Below are positions 17,937 through 26,769 of a stretch of 64,000 nt of DNA, piece after piece (the first letter of the stretch is position 1; each line of letters opens with the position of its first letter). The DNA comes from Algibacter sp045066735 (GTDB lineage Bacteria > Bacteroidota > Bacteroidia > Flavobacteriales > Flavobacteriaceae). The notes beneath the pieces were generated by a model that made no database searches, was not told where the DNA came from, and saw only the letters and a list, made by a program, of their open reading frames with translations. The stretch covers positions 62,001 through 126,000 of the forward strand of contig NZ_JBISHH010000011.1 of the NCBI RefSeq assembly GCF_045066735.1, written 5' to 3'. Position numbers and translations under genes: made by a program.

Positions 17937-18935
17937 TTATATTTTGTGTTGTATAAATGGATAATCTTCTTGTTCGTATACCATATCGTAAAGCTGTTGC
18001 TTTTCTGGGTATGGAGATTCGTCTGCAAATTTTTCACATTCTGCAACACGATCTTTAACACGCTTATCGATTATTTTAATATCGTCTTCCGTAGCATATT
18101 TGTTTTCAAGAATAACATCTTTTACCTGCGTAATTGGATCTATTTTCTTGTACTCCTTTACTTCGTCTTTTGTTCTATAATGCTGCGCATCACTCATTGA
18201 GTGCCCTCTGTAACGGTAAGTTTTCAACTCTAAGAAAGTTGGACCATCACCACGACGACCTCTTTGAATAGCTTCATCAAAAGCTTCTGCAACTTTAATT
18301 GGGTTCATACCATCTACAGGTCCGCAAGGCATATCATAACCTAAACCTAATTTCCAGATATCAGTATGGTTTGCCGTTCTTTCTACTGAAGTTCCCATAG
18401 CATAACCGTTGTTTTCACAAACAAATATTACTGGTAACTTCCAAAGCATTGCCAAGTTGAATGCCTCATGAAGCGAACCTTGTCGTGCAGCACCATCACC
18501 AAAGCAACATAAAGTTACGGCATCGCTACCGTGATACTTATCGCCAAATGCAATACCTGCTCCTAACGGAATTTGACCACCAACGATTCCGTGACCACCA
18601 TAAAAACGAAATTCTTTAGAAAAAATATGCATAGAACCTCCCATACCCTGAGATGTCCCTGTTACTTTACCAAACAATTCTGCCATTACACGTTTAGGAT
18701 CTACTCCCATACCAATAGGTTGAACGTGATTACGGTAAGCGGTTATCATTTTATCCTTAGTCAAATCCATAGCGTGCAAAGCACCTGCTAAAACAGCTTC
18801 TTGACCATTGTATAAATGAAGAAATCCTCTTACTTTTTGTTGAATGTAAACGGCAGCTAGCTTGTCTTCAAACTTTCTCCAGAATAACATGTCTTCATAC
18901 CATTTGAGGTAAACCTCTTTTGTGATTTTTTGCAT
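17937..18935 (-). CDS. pdhA: Pyruvate dehydrogenase E1 component, alpha subunit
   Basis: The 332-residue protein matches E1 alpha subunits. The thiamine-diphosphate site is visible as GDGAARQGSLHEA followed by CENNGYAMGTS, and the phosphorylation-loop region of the family appears as YRYRGHSMSD. It decarboxylates pyruvate together with an E1 beta subunit that is not encoded here. It is the first gene of a two-gene operon with pdhC. A branched-chain keto-acid dehydrogenase alpha subunit is a possible alternative, but pairing with a two-lipoyl-domain E2 favours pyruvate. A TAnnTTTG box lies upstream at 18969-18976. Confidence 0.95.
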   Translation of the reverse strand: MQKITKEVYLKWYEDMLFWRKFEDKLAAVYIQQKVRGFLHLYNGQEAVLAGALHAMDLTKDKMITAYRNHVQPIGMGVDPKRVMAELFGKVTGTSQGMGGSMHIFSKEFRFYGGHGIVGGQIPLGAGIAFGDKYHGSDAVTLCCFGDGAARQGSLHEAFNLAMLWKLPVIFVCENNGYAMGTSVERTANHTDIWKLGLGYDMPCGPVDGMNPIKVAEAFDEAIQRGRRGDGPTFLELKTYRYRGHSMSDAQHYRTKDEVKEYKKIDPITQVKDVILENKYATEDDIKIIDKRVKDRVAECEKFADESPYPEKQQLYDMVYEQEDYPFIQHKI

Positions 18936-18968
18936 CGACTAGTGTTAATGTTTTTATTTCGCGAAAGA

Positions 18969-18976
18969 CAAAAGTA
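18969..18976 (-). promoter_or_regulatory. Promoter -7 box for pdhA-pdhC
   Basis: TACTTTTG on the minus strand matches the Bacteroidota -7 consensus TAnnTTTG and lies 33 bases before the ATG. No clear TTG is seen at the ideal -33 distance. Confidence 0.55.
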
Positions 18977-19101
18977 ACACATTGCAAGTAATTGTAAAAA
19001 CCCAATGCACTTAAAGTGAAAAAAATATTAAAAAAACTTAATTTAAGAACGCCTTTAAATTATCTTCAAATAATTTGAATGAATACTGATTTTTTAAAAA
19101 T

Positions 19102-19584
19102 CTAAAGCGCTGATTTATCAAAACCTAGAGGCAATAAATTAGCTAAAGAATTTGATTTAGCGACTTTGCCTGTTTCACCCATAAAATAAATTTCGATTGG
19201 GCTATCTTGTTTCACCTCATATTCAGCTATAGACTGTCGGCAAGCACCACATGGAGGAATAGGTGCTAAAGTTGTTTTTATTTTTGAACCAGCAGTAATA
19301 GCCATGCGTAAAATTTTTGCGTCTGGATACTTAGCTCCTGCATAATATATAGCAGTACGTTCTGCACACAAACCAGACGGATATGATGCGTTTTCTTGAT
19401 TACTACCCGTAATGATTTCATTGTTATCCAAAAGTATGGCAGTGCCCACATGAAATTTAGAATATGGCGCATAGGCTTTATCCCGAGCTTCTATAGCTTT
19501 CGCCATTAATGAAACAACATCATCAGGTGTTTCATTTAAATCATCATAAACGTATAAGGTGGATTCTATCTTTACTTCTTTCAT
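19102..19584 (-). CDS. cdd: Cytidine deaminase
   Basis: The 160-residue protein matches homotetrameric cytidine deaminases, which convert cytidine and deoxycytidine to uridine forms in pyrimidine salvage. The zinc site is complete: CAERTAIYYA supplies the first Cys and catalytic Glu, and PPCGACRQ supplies the other two Cys ligands. The N-terminal helix carries the substrate-binding segment YAPYSKFHVGTA. It is a little longer than the common 130-residue form. It stands alone between pdhA and gldC with gaps of more than 160 bases on each side. Confidence 0.94.
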   Translation of the reverse strand: MKEVKIESTLYVYDDLNETPDDVVSLMAKAIEARDKAYAPYSKFHVGTAILLDNNEIITGSNQENASYPSGLCAERTAIYYAGAKYPDAKILRMAITAGSKIKTTLAPIPPCGACRQSIAEYEVKQDSPIEIYFMGETGKVAKSNSLANLLPLGFDKSAL

Positions 19585-19795
19585 ATATTTTTTTAGTATA
19601 ACCGGTTTTTCAATTTAAGAAGCTTTAAAAAGTTGTTTTACATTTCATCTCAATTATTGAAAAATCTAAAGTTTTGAACGCAACAATGTAAGCTAAAAGT
19701 TGATATCTACAACCAAAGCCTTCATTTTTTTTCTTTTCACATCGATATAAAGGGATGTAAAAAGAAATAATAAAACTAGAAATATGCTTGAAAAA

Positions 19796-20128
19796 TTATT
19801 TTTTAATCTCCAATTTCTCAGCAAAATAATCACAGAAATCTTTCATGGTTGCCGTCATTTTTTCGTCTTGTGTGGCACGGTTAAATGTGTTACTCATTGC
19901 TACAAGGGTTTGATGAAAAAAGACTTTCATCTCGTCTACGGGCATATCCTTAGTCCATAAATCTATACGTAAACTTTCTTGTGTTTTAGAATCCCAAACA
20001 GATAGCATCATGGCTTTAGCCTCAGCATTAGAAATACCGCCATCTTGGGCCGTCCAATTTAATTTTTCTGGAACTCGATTTTCATCTAACTCCACATTTA
20101 ATTCAATCTTAGATTTTATATTAGCCAT
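19796..20128 (-). CDS. gldC: Gliding motility protein GldC
   Basis: The 110-residue soluble protein matches GldC, a small protein needed for efficient gliding in Flavobacterium. It has the family's N terminus (MANIKSKIELNVELDENRVP) and the conserved WTAQDGGISN segment. I chose the ATG at 20128; it overlaps the end of gldB by 8 bases, a conserved arrangement that implies translational coupling. An extended start would run further into gldB and has no counterpart in the family. GldC is not part of the secretion channel itself as far as is known. Confidence 0.92.
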   Translation of the reverse strand: MANIKSKIELNVELDENRVPEKLNWTAQDGGISNAEAKAMMLSVWDSKTQESLRIDLWTKDMPVDEMKVFFHQTLVAMSNTFNRATQDEKMTATMKDFCDYFAEKLEIKK

Positions 20129-21092
20129 TACTTTTTTTTGGTTTAAATTTTGATTTATTAAAGAGTTCTTCAGCATTCATGATTAACATATCTTTAAAAG
20201 CGGTATCATTACTCTCCATATAAGCTTTTACAATTTGCCACCCCATGTATTGCCCTATTTTTCCTGGCGATTCGTCATCTATACCTTCTAAATAAAATTT
20301 AGAAAATGGTGCTGGATTTATAAACCGATTGGGTAACTTAGAATTTGTGCTGTATAATAATTCCCGTTCTACAAAGTATTGCCATACCGAACTCTCATTA
20401 TTATCAACCCAATTTAACTCTTCTTGAGTATAACTTATACGCTCATTTTCTAATTTAAAAGGAATTACTTTGTCTTTAAAATATAGAATTTTACCGAAAT
20501 AGATCATTTCATCCAAAAGCGTTTTTCTTTCCGGTTGAAAAACATATTTCTTAGCATATTCTTCTGCAACATCAACAACAATTTGTTCTTTACGTAAATC
20601 TTTTGAAATATATTTTGGAATGCTTTGATAAAAATAATGATCTTTCCCTAAATAAGCATCTAGAGCTAATAGAACAATAGTATCTGTAACAATAACGCGA
20701 TTTCTATAATCTACGTTACTAGTAGTTGTTATAACTCGCGGTGTTTTTAATTCAGGAAAATAATAGTTAATATAAGTCAACAAATCTTCCAACTCCTCTT
20801 CTATCTCTTTATAATTAGAAAACACTTTATCTACCTCGCCACTTAATTCTTGTTGCAACGTATCGTTCACTTTATCCATCCAAATAGAATCTGCTATAGA
20901 TTTTGGAAACATAAACGGATATGCTTTTTTCAACTTAGGCAATTCATACCGATTAGTTTCTGCAAAAAATCGATCGAAGCGCTCTACTGAAATGTCTATC
21001 TTGTTGTTTTCCAAGACCAACTCCATATCGCTTTTCTTTTTACAAGAAAAAACACAAATAGTAATTAGAAAAATTAATAACAGTTGTTTCAT
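20121..21092 (-). CDS. gldB: Gliding motility lipoprotein GldB
   Basis: The 323-residue protein matches GldB, an essential gliding lipoprotein of Flavobacteriaceae. It has a lipobox (VFSC, Cys17) followed by lysines. The mature part contains the segments VERFDRFFAE and KAYPFMFP and a Zn-protease-like fold region (YFPELKTPRVIT, LALDAYLG) seen in the GldB/DUF2268 group. It is probably anchored in the outer or inner membrane facing the periplasm. It overlaps gldC by 8 bases and is divergent from nadE, a gene order often kept in the family. Confidence 0.93.
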   Translation of the reverse strand: MKQLLLIFLITICVFSCKKKSDMELVLENNKIDISVERFDRFFAETNRYELPKLKKAYPFMFPKSIADSIWMDKVNDTLQQELSGEVDKVFSNYKEIEEELEDLLTYINYYFPELKTPRVITTTSNVDYRNRVIVTDTIVLLALDAYLGKDHYFYQSIPKYISKDLRKEQIVVDVAEEYAKKYVFQPERKTLLDEMIYFGKILYFKDKVIPFKLENERISYTQEELNWVDNNESSVWQYFVERELLYSTNSKLPNRFINPAPFSKFYLEGIDDESPGKIGQYMGWQIVKAYMESNDTAFKDMLIMNAEELFNKSKFKPKKSNG

Positions 21093-21138
21093 ACTAAAAC
21101 TTAAACGATTTAAATTTTTATTAATTGAGTGTTTACAT

Positions 21139-21146
21139 TATTTTTG
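21139..21146 (+). promoter_or_regulatory. Promoter -7 box for nadE
   Basis: TATTTTTG matches TAnnTTTG and lies 39 bases before the nadE ATG. A TTG at 21125 is too close to serve as a normal -33 element. Confidence 0.45.
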
Positions 21147-21185
21147 TTGGCAAAGGTAGTATTCTTATATCAAAACTCTTCTAAA

Positions 21186-21974
21186 ATGCAAACAGAAAAA
21201 GTAGTAGATTACATTGTAAATTGGTTAAAAGATTATGCAACAAAAGCTGGAGTAAACGGTTTTGTAATAGGTGTTTCTGGCGGAATAGACTCGGCAGTTG
21301 CATCTACATTATGCGCAAAAACAGGCTTAAACGTTTTATGTATTGAAATGCCAATACACCAAGCCGAAAGCCACGTAACACGGGCACAAGAGCATATTGC
21401 ACAACTATCTAAACGCTTTGGTAATGTTAGCGATACACGAACAGATTTAACACCTGTATTCGAGTCTTTTAAAACAGAATTATTTTCTGACGGCGATAAG
21501 GCAACAGTAGATATGGCATTGGCCAATACTAGAGCTCGATTACGTATGACTACCTTATACTACTACGCAGGGCTTTATAAACTGTTAGTTGCCGGAACCG
21601 GTAACAAAGTTGAAGATTTTGGTGTTGGGTTTTACACCAAATACGGCGATGGTGGTGTAGATTTAAGCCCAATTGCAGATTTACTAAAATCCCAAGTTTA
21701 TGAAATAGGCAAATTTTTAGAAGTTCCTGAATCGATTATGAAAGCAGCTCCTAGTGACGGACTTTTTGGAGATACAAGAAGCGATGAAGACCAAATTGGC
21801 GCCTCGTACCCTGAGTTAGAATGGGCTATGTCTATGGATGAAGCAGGAAAAACCGAAACTGAATTTTCAGGTCGAGAACTGGATGTTTTTAAAATTTACA
21901 AAAGATTCAATTCTAGCAATAAACACAAAATGATTCCTATACCAATATGCGATATCCCTGATAATTTGATGTGA
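21186..21974 (+). CDS. nadE: NAD(+) synthetase
   Basis: The 262-residue protein matches ammonia-dependent NAD synthetase, which amidates nicotinate adenine dinucleotide. The ATP-pyrophosphatase P-loop is SGGIDSAVAST near residue 35, and later segments GTGNKVEDFGVGFYTKYGDG and PSDGLFGDTRSDEDQIG match the active site. There is no N-terminal glutaminase domain, so free ammonia is the expected donor. I used the ATG at 21186 because the preceding reading frame opens with GTG inside the promoter region and encodes a stretch without family similarity. It is divergent from gldB. Confidence 0.95.
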   Translation: MQTEKVVDYIVNWLKDYATKAGVNGFVIGVSGGIDSAVASTLCAKTGLNVLCIEMPIHQAESHVTRAQEHIAQLSKRFGNVSDTRTDLTPVFESFKTELFSDGDKATVDMALANTRARLRMTTLYYYAGLYKLLVAGTGNKVEDFGVGFYTKYGDGGVDLSPIADLLKSQVYEIGKFLEVPESIMKAAPSDGLFGDTRSDEDQIGASYPELEWAMSMDEAGKTETEFSGRELDVFKIYKRFNSSNKHKMIPIPICDIPDNLM

Positions 21975-22073
21975 TTTTTGCAAAATACGTAAAAAACTCA
22001 TACATTAGCCCCGAGCTTTTTTCTTTCAAGTAGTATATTCTCTCAACCCTTTACAATGAAAGCTCGAAAAACT

Positions 22074-22706
22074 ATGATAAAATTATTAATAGCAGACAAC
22101 CATCCTATTACAAGGAAAGGATTAGAGGTGCTTTTTTCTGCCTCTCCAAACATTGAAATTGTTGGAAGTCTACAAGACGGAAATGACATTTTAGACTTTA
22201 TCCGAAAAAACGACGTGGACATTATTTTAACCGAAGCTGATTTCCCTAAGCTCAACGGATTAACACTTTTACGTTATTTAAAAAATGATTTCCCTGACAT
22301 TAAAACCGTTATTTTTAGCGGAGAACCTGAAGAAGTTTATGCAATAAATGCTATTAAAGCAGGAGCTTCTGGATTTATTCATAAATCTGTAAATGTGATT
22401 ACTATCAACGAAGCTATTTTAAAAGTTTACGATGGTGGTATTTATTTAAGTAATGACCTAACCCAACAATTAGCGTTTGGGAACAGAGTAAACAAAGGCT
22501 CTGGAACGTTCTACAAAAAACTATCTACTAGGGAGGCTGAAGTTTTGAAGCTTTTAACTATTGGTAGAAAAAACAAAGAAATCTCTAAAGAATTAGACAT
22601 TAACGAAAAAACAGTAAGCACTTATAAAGCGCGTTTAATGCGTAAGCTTAAAGTAACAAACCTTATTGATTTAGTTAACCAAGCAAAACTAGCAGAACAC
22701 CTATAG
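22074..22706 (+). CDS. LuxR/NarL-type response regulator with altered receiver site
   Basis: The 210-residue protein has an N-terminal receiver domain (about 1-118) and a C-terminal LuxR-type helix-turn-helix (about 145-210; LSTREAEVLKLL and NEKTVSTYKARLMRKL). The receiver lacks the usual phosphoacceptor: where NarL-type proteins have Asp four residues before the conserved Pro, this one has Glu54 (TEADFPKLNG). The acidic pocket is Asp8-Asn9 rather than two acids, while Ser82 and Lys104 are kept. It may thus be permanently active or controlled by dimerisation. No histidine kinase is nearby. An ATG 18 bases upstream (22056) is an alternative start. Its stop codon overlaps that of dnaG in a shared CTATAG. 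Confidence 0.88.
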   Translation: MIKLLIADNHPITRKGLEVLFSASPNIEIVGSLQDGNDILDFIRKNDVDIILTEADFPKLNGLTLLRYLKNDFPDIKTVIFSGEPEEVYAINAIKAGASGFIHKSVNVITINEAILKVYDGGIYLSNDLTQQLAFGNRVNKGSGTFYKKLSTREAEVLKLLTIGRKNKEISKELDINEKTVSTYKARLMRKLKVTNLIDLVNQAKLAEHL

Positions 22707-24725
22707 TACGCGGTTTAATTTTCGAGATAACAACATTTTAAGACCCGAATAGTCTCTTACTTCTTCTAGTATGTTTCTATTCGAGTCTTTTTTATTTTGA
22801 AGAGTTTCTTGCTGAAATTCCTTTACTTTTTGATCTATTAAAAAACAACGTAAATTCAATATAGTTTCACTTACTAGTTGCGCTATACTCATTTTCTTCT
22901 CCTTCGGAAAAATATTCATCCTATTCCAATCGTCTAAAGCATAGCGATCATCATCCATTAATATGGTTGTAATTTCACTAGACATATCTGTACTTACAGT
23001 ATTGATGAAGGTTTTCAGCTCAAACTTAGTATCCTGATTTAATCTATCAATAATAGTATAATACAGCTCTTTAAATTGTGTATTTGTAAACTCCATTTCA
23101 TCATCTTGCAAATCCAAAAATACTTTTTCAAATACTTTTGCCTCATGAACAACGGGCTCCAAAACCAAATCTCCTTTTTCGTTTTCTTTTAAAACCAAAT
23201 CTTCAAACTCCTCAATTTCATTACCATAAAGTAATAATACTTCAATAATTTTTCGTTCTAAAAGATACTGAACGTCTACTTTTTTAACCGGCTCTTTATT
23301 AGTAATGACCTCGAACGGATAATTATCTGGCGGTCCTTCTCTAGGGTCTTGATTCGGATCCATATTCGGATCCATATTGTAATTCTGCTTATTAGTTGCT
23401 GGTTTCGAACTATTATCTTTAGCCGTTTTACTATCAATTTGGGCAAGCGTACTGAATAATACAGACTCACTCATATCCATGATACGCGCGCACTCTTGAA
23501 TGTAAATTTCTTTCTTTATGTGATCAGGAATTTTAGAAATACTATTTACAATATCTCTAACGGTATCTGCTTTTCTAATCGGATCGTTTTTAGACTCTTC
23601 GAATAAAATAGAGGCTTTAAATTGAATAAAATCTTTAGCATTTTCAGATAAATATGTATTAACCTCTTCTAGCGTATTTTGCTTTGCAAAACTATCGGGA
23701 TCTTCGCCCTCTGGAAATGTACAAACCTTAACATTCATACCTTGTTCCAAAATTAAATCGATACCACGCAAGGATGCGCGCATACCTGCCGCATCGCCAT
23801 CAAAAAGTACTGTAATATTTTTAGTAAGCCTATTTATTAATCTAATTTGGTCTGGCGTTAAAGCGGTACCAGAAGATGCTACAACATTAGTAATTCCTCT
23901 TTGATGAAACTGAATAACATCGGTATATCCTTCTACTAAATAACAATTATCTTCTTTTGCTATACTTTGCTTGGCATGATAAATACCGTAAAGCACTTTA
24001 CTTTTGTGGTAAATATCGCTTTCTGGCGAATTCATGTATTTAGCAGCCTTTTTATCGAGAACCAAAATACGCCCACCAAAACCTAAAACACGGCCACTCA
24101 TACTTTTTATAGGAAACAAAACACGCCCTTTAAAACGATCGAAACGCTTATCTTGCTTTACTATAGTTAGTCCTGTTTTTGCAAGGTAATCAATATTATA
24201 ACCTTGCTTTAAAGCCTCATCGGTAAACCCTTGCCATTCGTTTAGGGAATACCCTAAATCGAATTTTTTAATAGTTTCTTCTGTAAAACCACGCTCTTTA
24301 AAGTAACTTAAACCAATAGATTTTCCTTGGTCTGTTTTATGAAGAATTTTCTGAAAATATGTATTTGCGAATTCACTAACTAAATACAAACTTTCACGCT
24401 CGTTAGCTTGCTCTTTTTGCTCGTTAGATTGTTCGGTTTCTTCAATTTCAATATTATATTTTTTTGCTAAATACTTTATCGCTTCTGGATAAGTAAAATG
24501 CTCGTGCTCCATTAAAAAAGACACTGCTGTACCACCTTTTCCTGTAGAGAAATCTTTCCAAATTTGTTTCACCGGAGACACCACAAAACTCGGCGAGCGT
24601 TCATCACTAAAAGGACTCAATCCCTTAAAGTTACTTCCTGCTTTTTTTAAGTTTACAAAATCGCCGATAACCTCCTCTACTCGGGCGGTTTCAAATACTA
24701 AATCTATGGATGCTGGTGATATCAA
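22701..24725 (-). CDS. dnaG: DNA primase DnaG
   Basis: The 674-residue protein is the replicative primase. The TOPRIM core is clear: EGYTDVIQFHQ (catalytic Glu), then FDGDAAGMRA and EGEDPDSF. A helicase-interaction region fills the C terminus. The N-terminal zinc domain has lost its ligands: the usual CPFH is SPFS (Ser37, Ser40) and the usual CFGC is DFST (Asp58, Thr61), although flanking residues (ERSPSFVVSP, GKGG) are kept. The gene starts with TTG; no in-frame ATG precedes it. It is convergent with the response regulator gene, sharing the six bases CTATAG, with no terminator between them. Confidence 0.95.
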   Translation of the reverse strand: MISPASIDLVFETARVEEVIGDFVNLKKAGSNFKGLSPFSDERSPSFVVSPVKQIWKDFSTGKGGTAVSFLMEHEHFTYPEAIKYLAKKYNIEIEETEQSNEQKEQANERESLYLVSEFANTYFQKILHKTDQGKSIGLSYFKERGFTEETIKKFDLGYSLNEWQGFTDEALKQGYNIDYLAKTGLTIVKQDKRFDRFKGRVLFPIKSMSGRVLGFGGRILVLDKKAAKYMNSPESDIYHKSKVLYGIYHAKQSIAKEDNCYLVEGYTDVIQFHQRGITNVVASSGTALTPDQIRLINRLTKNITVLFDGDAAGMRASLRGIDLILEQGMNVKVCTFPEGEDPDSFAKQNTLEEVNTYLSENAKDFIQFKASILFEESKNDPIRKADTVRDIVNSISKIPDHIKKEIYIQECARIMDMSESVLFSTLAQIDSKTAKDNSSKPATNKQNYNMDPNMDPNQDPREGPPDNYPFEVITNKEPVKKVDVQYLLERKIIEVLLLYGNEIEEFEDLVLKENEKGDLVLEPVVHEAKVFEKVFLDLQDDEMEFTNTQFKELYYTIIDRLNQDTKFELKTFINTVSTDMSSEITTILMDDDRYALDDWNRMNIFPKEKKMSIAQLVSETILNLRCFLIDQKVKEFQQETLQNKKDSNRNILEEVRDYSGLKMLLSRKLNRVL

Positions 24726-24778
24726 ATTTATTTTTTTAAAGTAAAAATAATTTATTATTCAAATAATAGCGATTCTTT

Positions 24779-25477
24779 TTAAGCGAATTCAGCTTCAAAA
24801 AGGGCTTTAAAATGTTTTAGTAATTTTTCTTTTACCTCAACCTCATCAACTGTTTTTTGAGCTAACTCTACATTAAGTGATGTCACTGCTTTACCGCGAA
24901 TACCACATGGTATAATATTATCAAAATACCCCAAATTAGCATTTACATTTAATGCAAATCCATGCATGGTAACCCAACGACTAGCTCGCACGCCCATGGC
25001 GCATATTTTTCGAGCAAAAGGTGTTCCTACATCAAGCCAAACACCTGTTTCTCCAGGACTTCGTTCTGCTTTTAAACCATATTCCGCTAGGGTTAAAATA
25101 ATCATTTCTTCTAAAAACCGTAAATATTTATGAATATCGGTAAAAAAATTCTCCAAATCTAAAATGGGATAGCCAACAATTTGCCCAGGTCCGTGATACG
25201 TAATATCTCCGCCACGGTTTATTTTATAAAAGCTCGCGCCTTTTTCAGCTAATTGAATTTCATTTAAAAGTAAGTTCGACAAATCGCCACTTTTACCTAA
25301 AGTATATACGTGGGGATGTGTAACAAACAAAAAATAGTTTTTGGTTTTTAAAGAGGTTTCCTCTCTCCTATTCTTTATTTTTGCATCAACAATACCCTTA
25401 AACAAAGCCTCTTGGTAATCCCAAGTATCTTTATAATCTTTATGGCCTAAATCCTGCAGTTCAATTTGCTTATTCAT
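24779..25477 (-). CDS. lipB: Octanoyltransferase LipB
   Basis: The 232-residue protein matches lipoate-protein ligase B, which moves octanoyl groups from acyl carrier protein to lipoyl domains. Visible motifs are RGGDITYHGPGQIVGYPI, GVWLDVG, RKICAMGVRASRWVTMHG with the catalytic Lys, and the catalytic Cys in IPCGI. Its targets would include the E2 protein at 16.3 kb; lipA is not in the window. I use the ATG at 25477. A TAnnTTTG box ends only 6 bases upstream of this ATG, which implies a very short or absent leader. The gene is divergent from the cupin gene. Confidence 0.94.
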   Translation of the reverse strand: MNKQIELQDLGHKDYKDTWDYQEALFKGIVDAKIKNRREETSLKTKNYFLFVTHPHVYTLGKSGDLSNLLLNEIQLAEKGASFYKINRGGDITYHGPGQIVGYPILDLENFFTDIHKYLRFLEEMIILTLAEYGLKAERSPGETGVWLDVGTPFARKICAMGVRASRWVTMHGFALNVNANLGYFDNIIPCGIRGKAVTSLNVELAQKTVDEVEVKEKLLKHFKALFEAEFA

Positions 25478-25483
25478 AGGCTG

Positions 25484-25491
25484 CAAAATTA
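25484..25491 (-). promoter_or_regulatory. Promoter -7 box next to the lipB start
   Basis: TAATTTTG on the minus strand is an exact TAnnTTTG match ending 6 bases before the lipB ATG. If used, transcription would begin at or almost at the start codon. Confidence 0.45.
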
Positions 25492-25551
25492 CAATATTTT
25501 AAGGAGATAGATTAATCTAAAATAGTATTAAGACGAAAGCAAAATTAATAT

Positions 25552-25920
25552 ATGTCTAAAAAGAAATTCACCATTCAAACAAATCCTTTTATCGTTCCAA
25601 CTACGGACGGTAAAGTTATTAAAGAACATTTTGGAAACATCACCGATGGCAATAAAGACATCAGTATGGCACACATGAAAGCACCTGCAGGTTGGAGCGA
25701 GCCTTTTCAAACACCAGAATTTGATGAGTTTACTTTTATCATTAGTGGTAAAAAACAATTTATAATAGACAATGAAACTGTTGTTCTAAAAGCTGGTGAA
25801 TCTATAAAAATTGAACGTAATACCCGTGTTCAATACTCTAACCCGTTTACCGAAGTTTGCGAATATATTGCTATTTGCACACCCGCATTTTCAATAGATT
25901 TAGTAAACCGAGAAGATTAA
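25552..25920 (+). CDS. Cupin-domain protein
   Basis: The 122-residue soluble protein forms a single cupin barrel. The segment GWSEPFQTPEFDEFTFIISG resembles cupin motif 1, but the usual pair of His ligands is not present (residues before the Glu are Pro and Glu), so metal binding may differ. KAGESIKIERNT is the second motif region. Many such proteins are small sugar or acid isomerases, or binding proteins; the substrate is unknown. It begins a short plus-strand run: the alpha/beta hydrolase starts 3 bases after it stops, so they are probably cotranscribed. Confidence 0.8.
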   Translation: MSKKKFTIQTNPFIVPTTDGKVIKEHFGNITDGNKDISMAHMKAPAGWSEPFQTPEFDEFTFIISGKKQFIIDNETVVLKAGESIKIERNTRVQYSNPFTEVCEYIAICTPAFSIDLVNRED

Positions 25921-25923
25921 AAA

Positions 25924-26751
25924 ATGAAAAAATACATTCCAAAAATTGTTGGTTTCAGTATAAATAGCATTGGCCTATTGGCTCCTAAATACGCTGCACA
26001 TTTATCAATGACTTTGTTCTCTTCTCCTAAAAAAGGTAAGACAAACGAAAAACAAGCAAATTATTTAAAAGGCGCCAACCAAGATGAAGTTATCTGTAAA
26101 GACATTACTATTAAAACCTACCAGTGGACCGGCAAAAAAGACACCGTTTTATTGGCACATGGTTGGGAAAGTAACACCTACAGATGGAAAGACTTAATAG
26201 AGCTCCTAAGAGCTAAAGACTACAATGTCGTTGCTTTAGATGCTCCTGCGCATGGAAGCTCTGGAGGAAAACTTTTTAACGCTTTAATTTATTCTGAATG
26301 CATACATGCTGTTGCGAAAAAATTCAATGCTTCTGTAATTATAGGTCATTCAGTTGGTGGTATGGCTACGGCTTTTGGTAATTACAACTATCCATTACCT
26401 CATGTAAAAAAACTTGTGCTTTTGGGAGCTCCCGCAGATTTTACAGGTGTTTTTTCTAGATATATAGATATGATGGGATACAATAATCGAACATCTAAAG
26501 CCATGGGAAAATATGTATTAAAACGTTTTAATCACTTGCCCGAATATTTCGATGCTGCAAAATTTACTAGCAATTTCGAAGAGAAAGGACTTATAGTGCA
26601 CGACAAAAAAGACAGGATTATTCCCTACAAGGATGGCCTAAAATTTAAACAGAACTATGCAAATGCTGAATTTGTTTCTACAAAAGGTTTTGGACATGGT
26701 TTAAAATCAGAACTTGTTTACGACCATATTTTAGACTTTTTAAACACTTAA
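25924..26751 (+). CDS. Alpha/beta hydrolase
   Basis: The 275-residue protein has an alpha/beta hydrolase fold. The oxyanion-hole region is LLAHGWESNTYRW, the nucleophile elbow is GHSVGG, an acidic residue lies in HDKKDRIIPY, and the catalytic His is in KGFGHGL. The N-terminal hydrophobic stretch is weak, so I expect a cytoplasmic or loosely membrane-bound enzyme. Esterase or lipase-like activity is likely, but the substrate is unknown. It follows the cupin gene by 3 bases and its end is 18 bases before rluF. Confidence 0.86.
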   Translation: MKKYIPKIVGFSINSIGLLAPKYAAHLSMTLFSSPKKGKTNEKQANYLKGANQDEVICKDITIKTYQWTGKKDTVLLAHGWESNTYRWKDLIELLRAKDYNVVALDAPAHGSSGGKLFNALIYSECIHAVAKKFNASVIIGHSVGGMATAFGNYNYPLPHVKKLVLLGAPADFTGVFSRYIDMMGYNNRTSKAMGKYVLKRFNHLPEYFDAAKFTSNFEEKGLIVHDKKDRIIPYKDGLKFKQNYANAEFVSTKGFGHGLKSELVYDHILDFLNT

Positions 26752-26757
26752 TTAACC

Positions 26758-26765
26758 TATTTTTG
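26758..26765 (+). promoter_or_regulatory. Promoter -7 box next to the rluF start
   Basis: TATTTTTG is an exact TAnnTTTG match that ends 4 bases before the rluF ATG. If used, the transcript would be leaderless. Confidence 0.4.
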
Positions 26766-26769
26766 CAAG

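Noticed and set aside
21129..21185. Longer N terminus for nadE
   Set aside because: It would start with GTG within the promoter region and adds residues without family similarity; the ATG at 21186 fits NAD synthetases.
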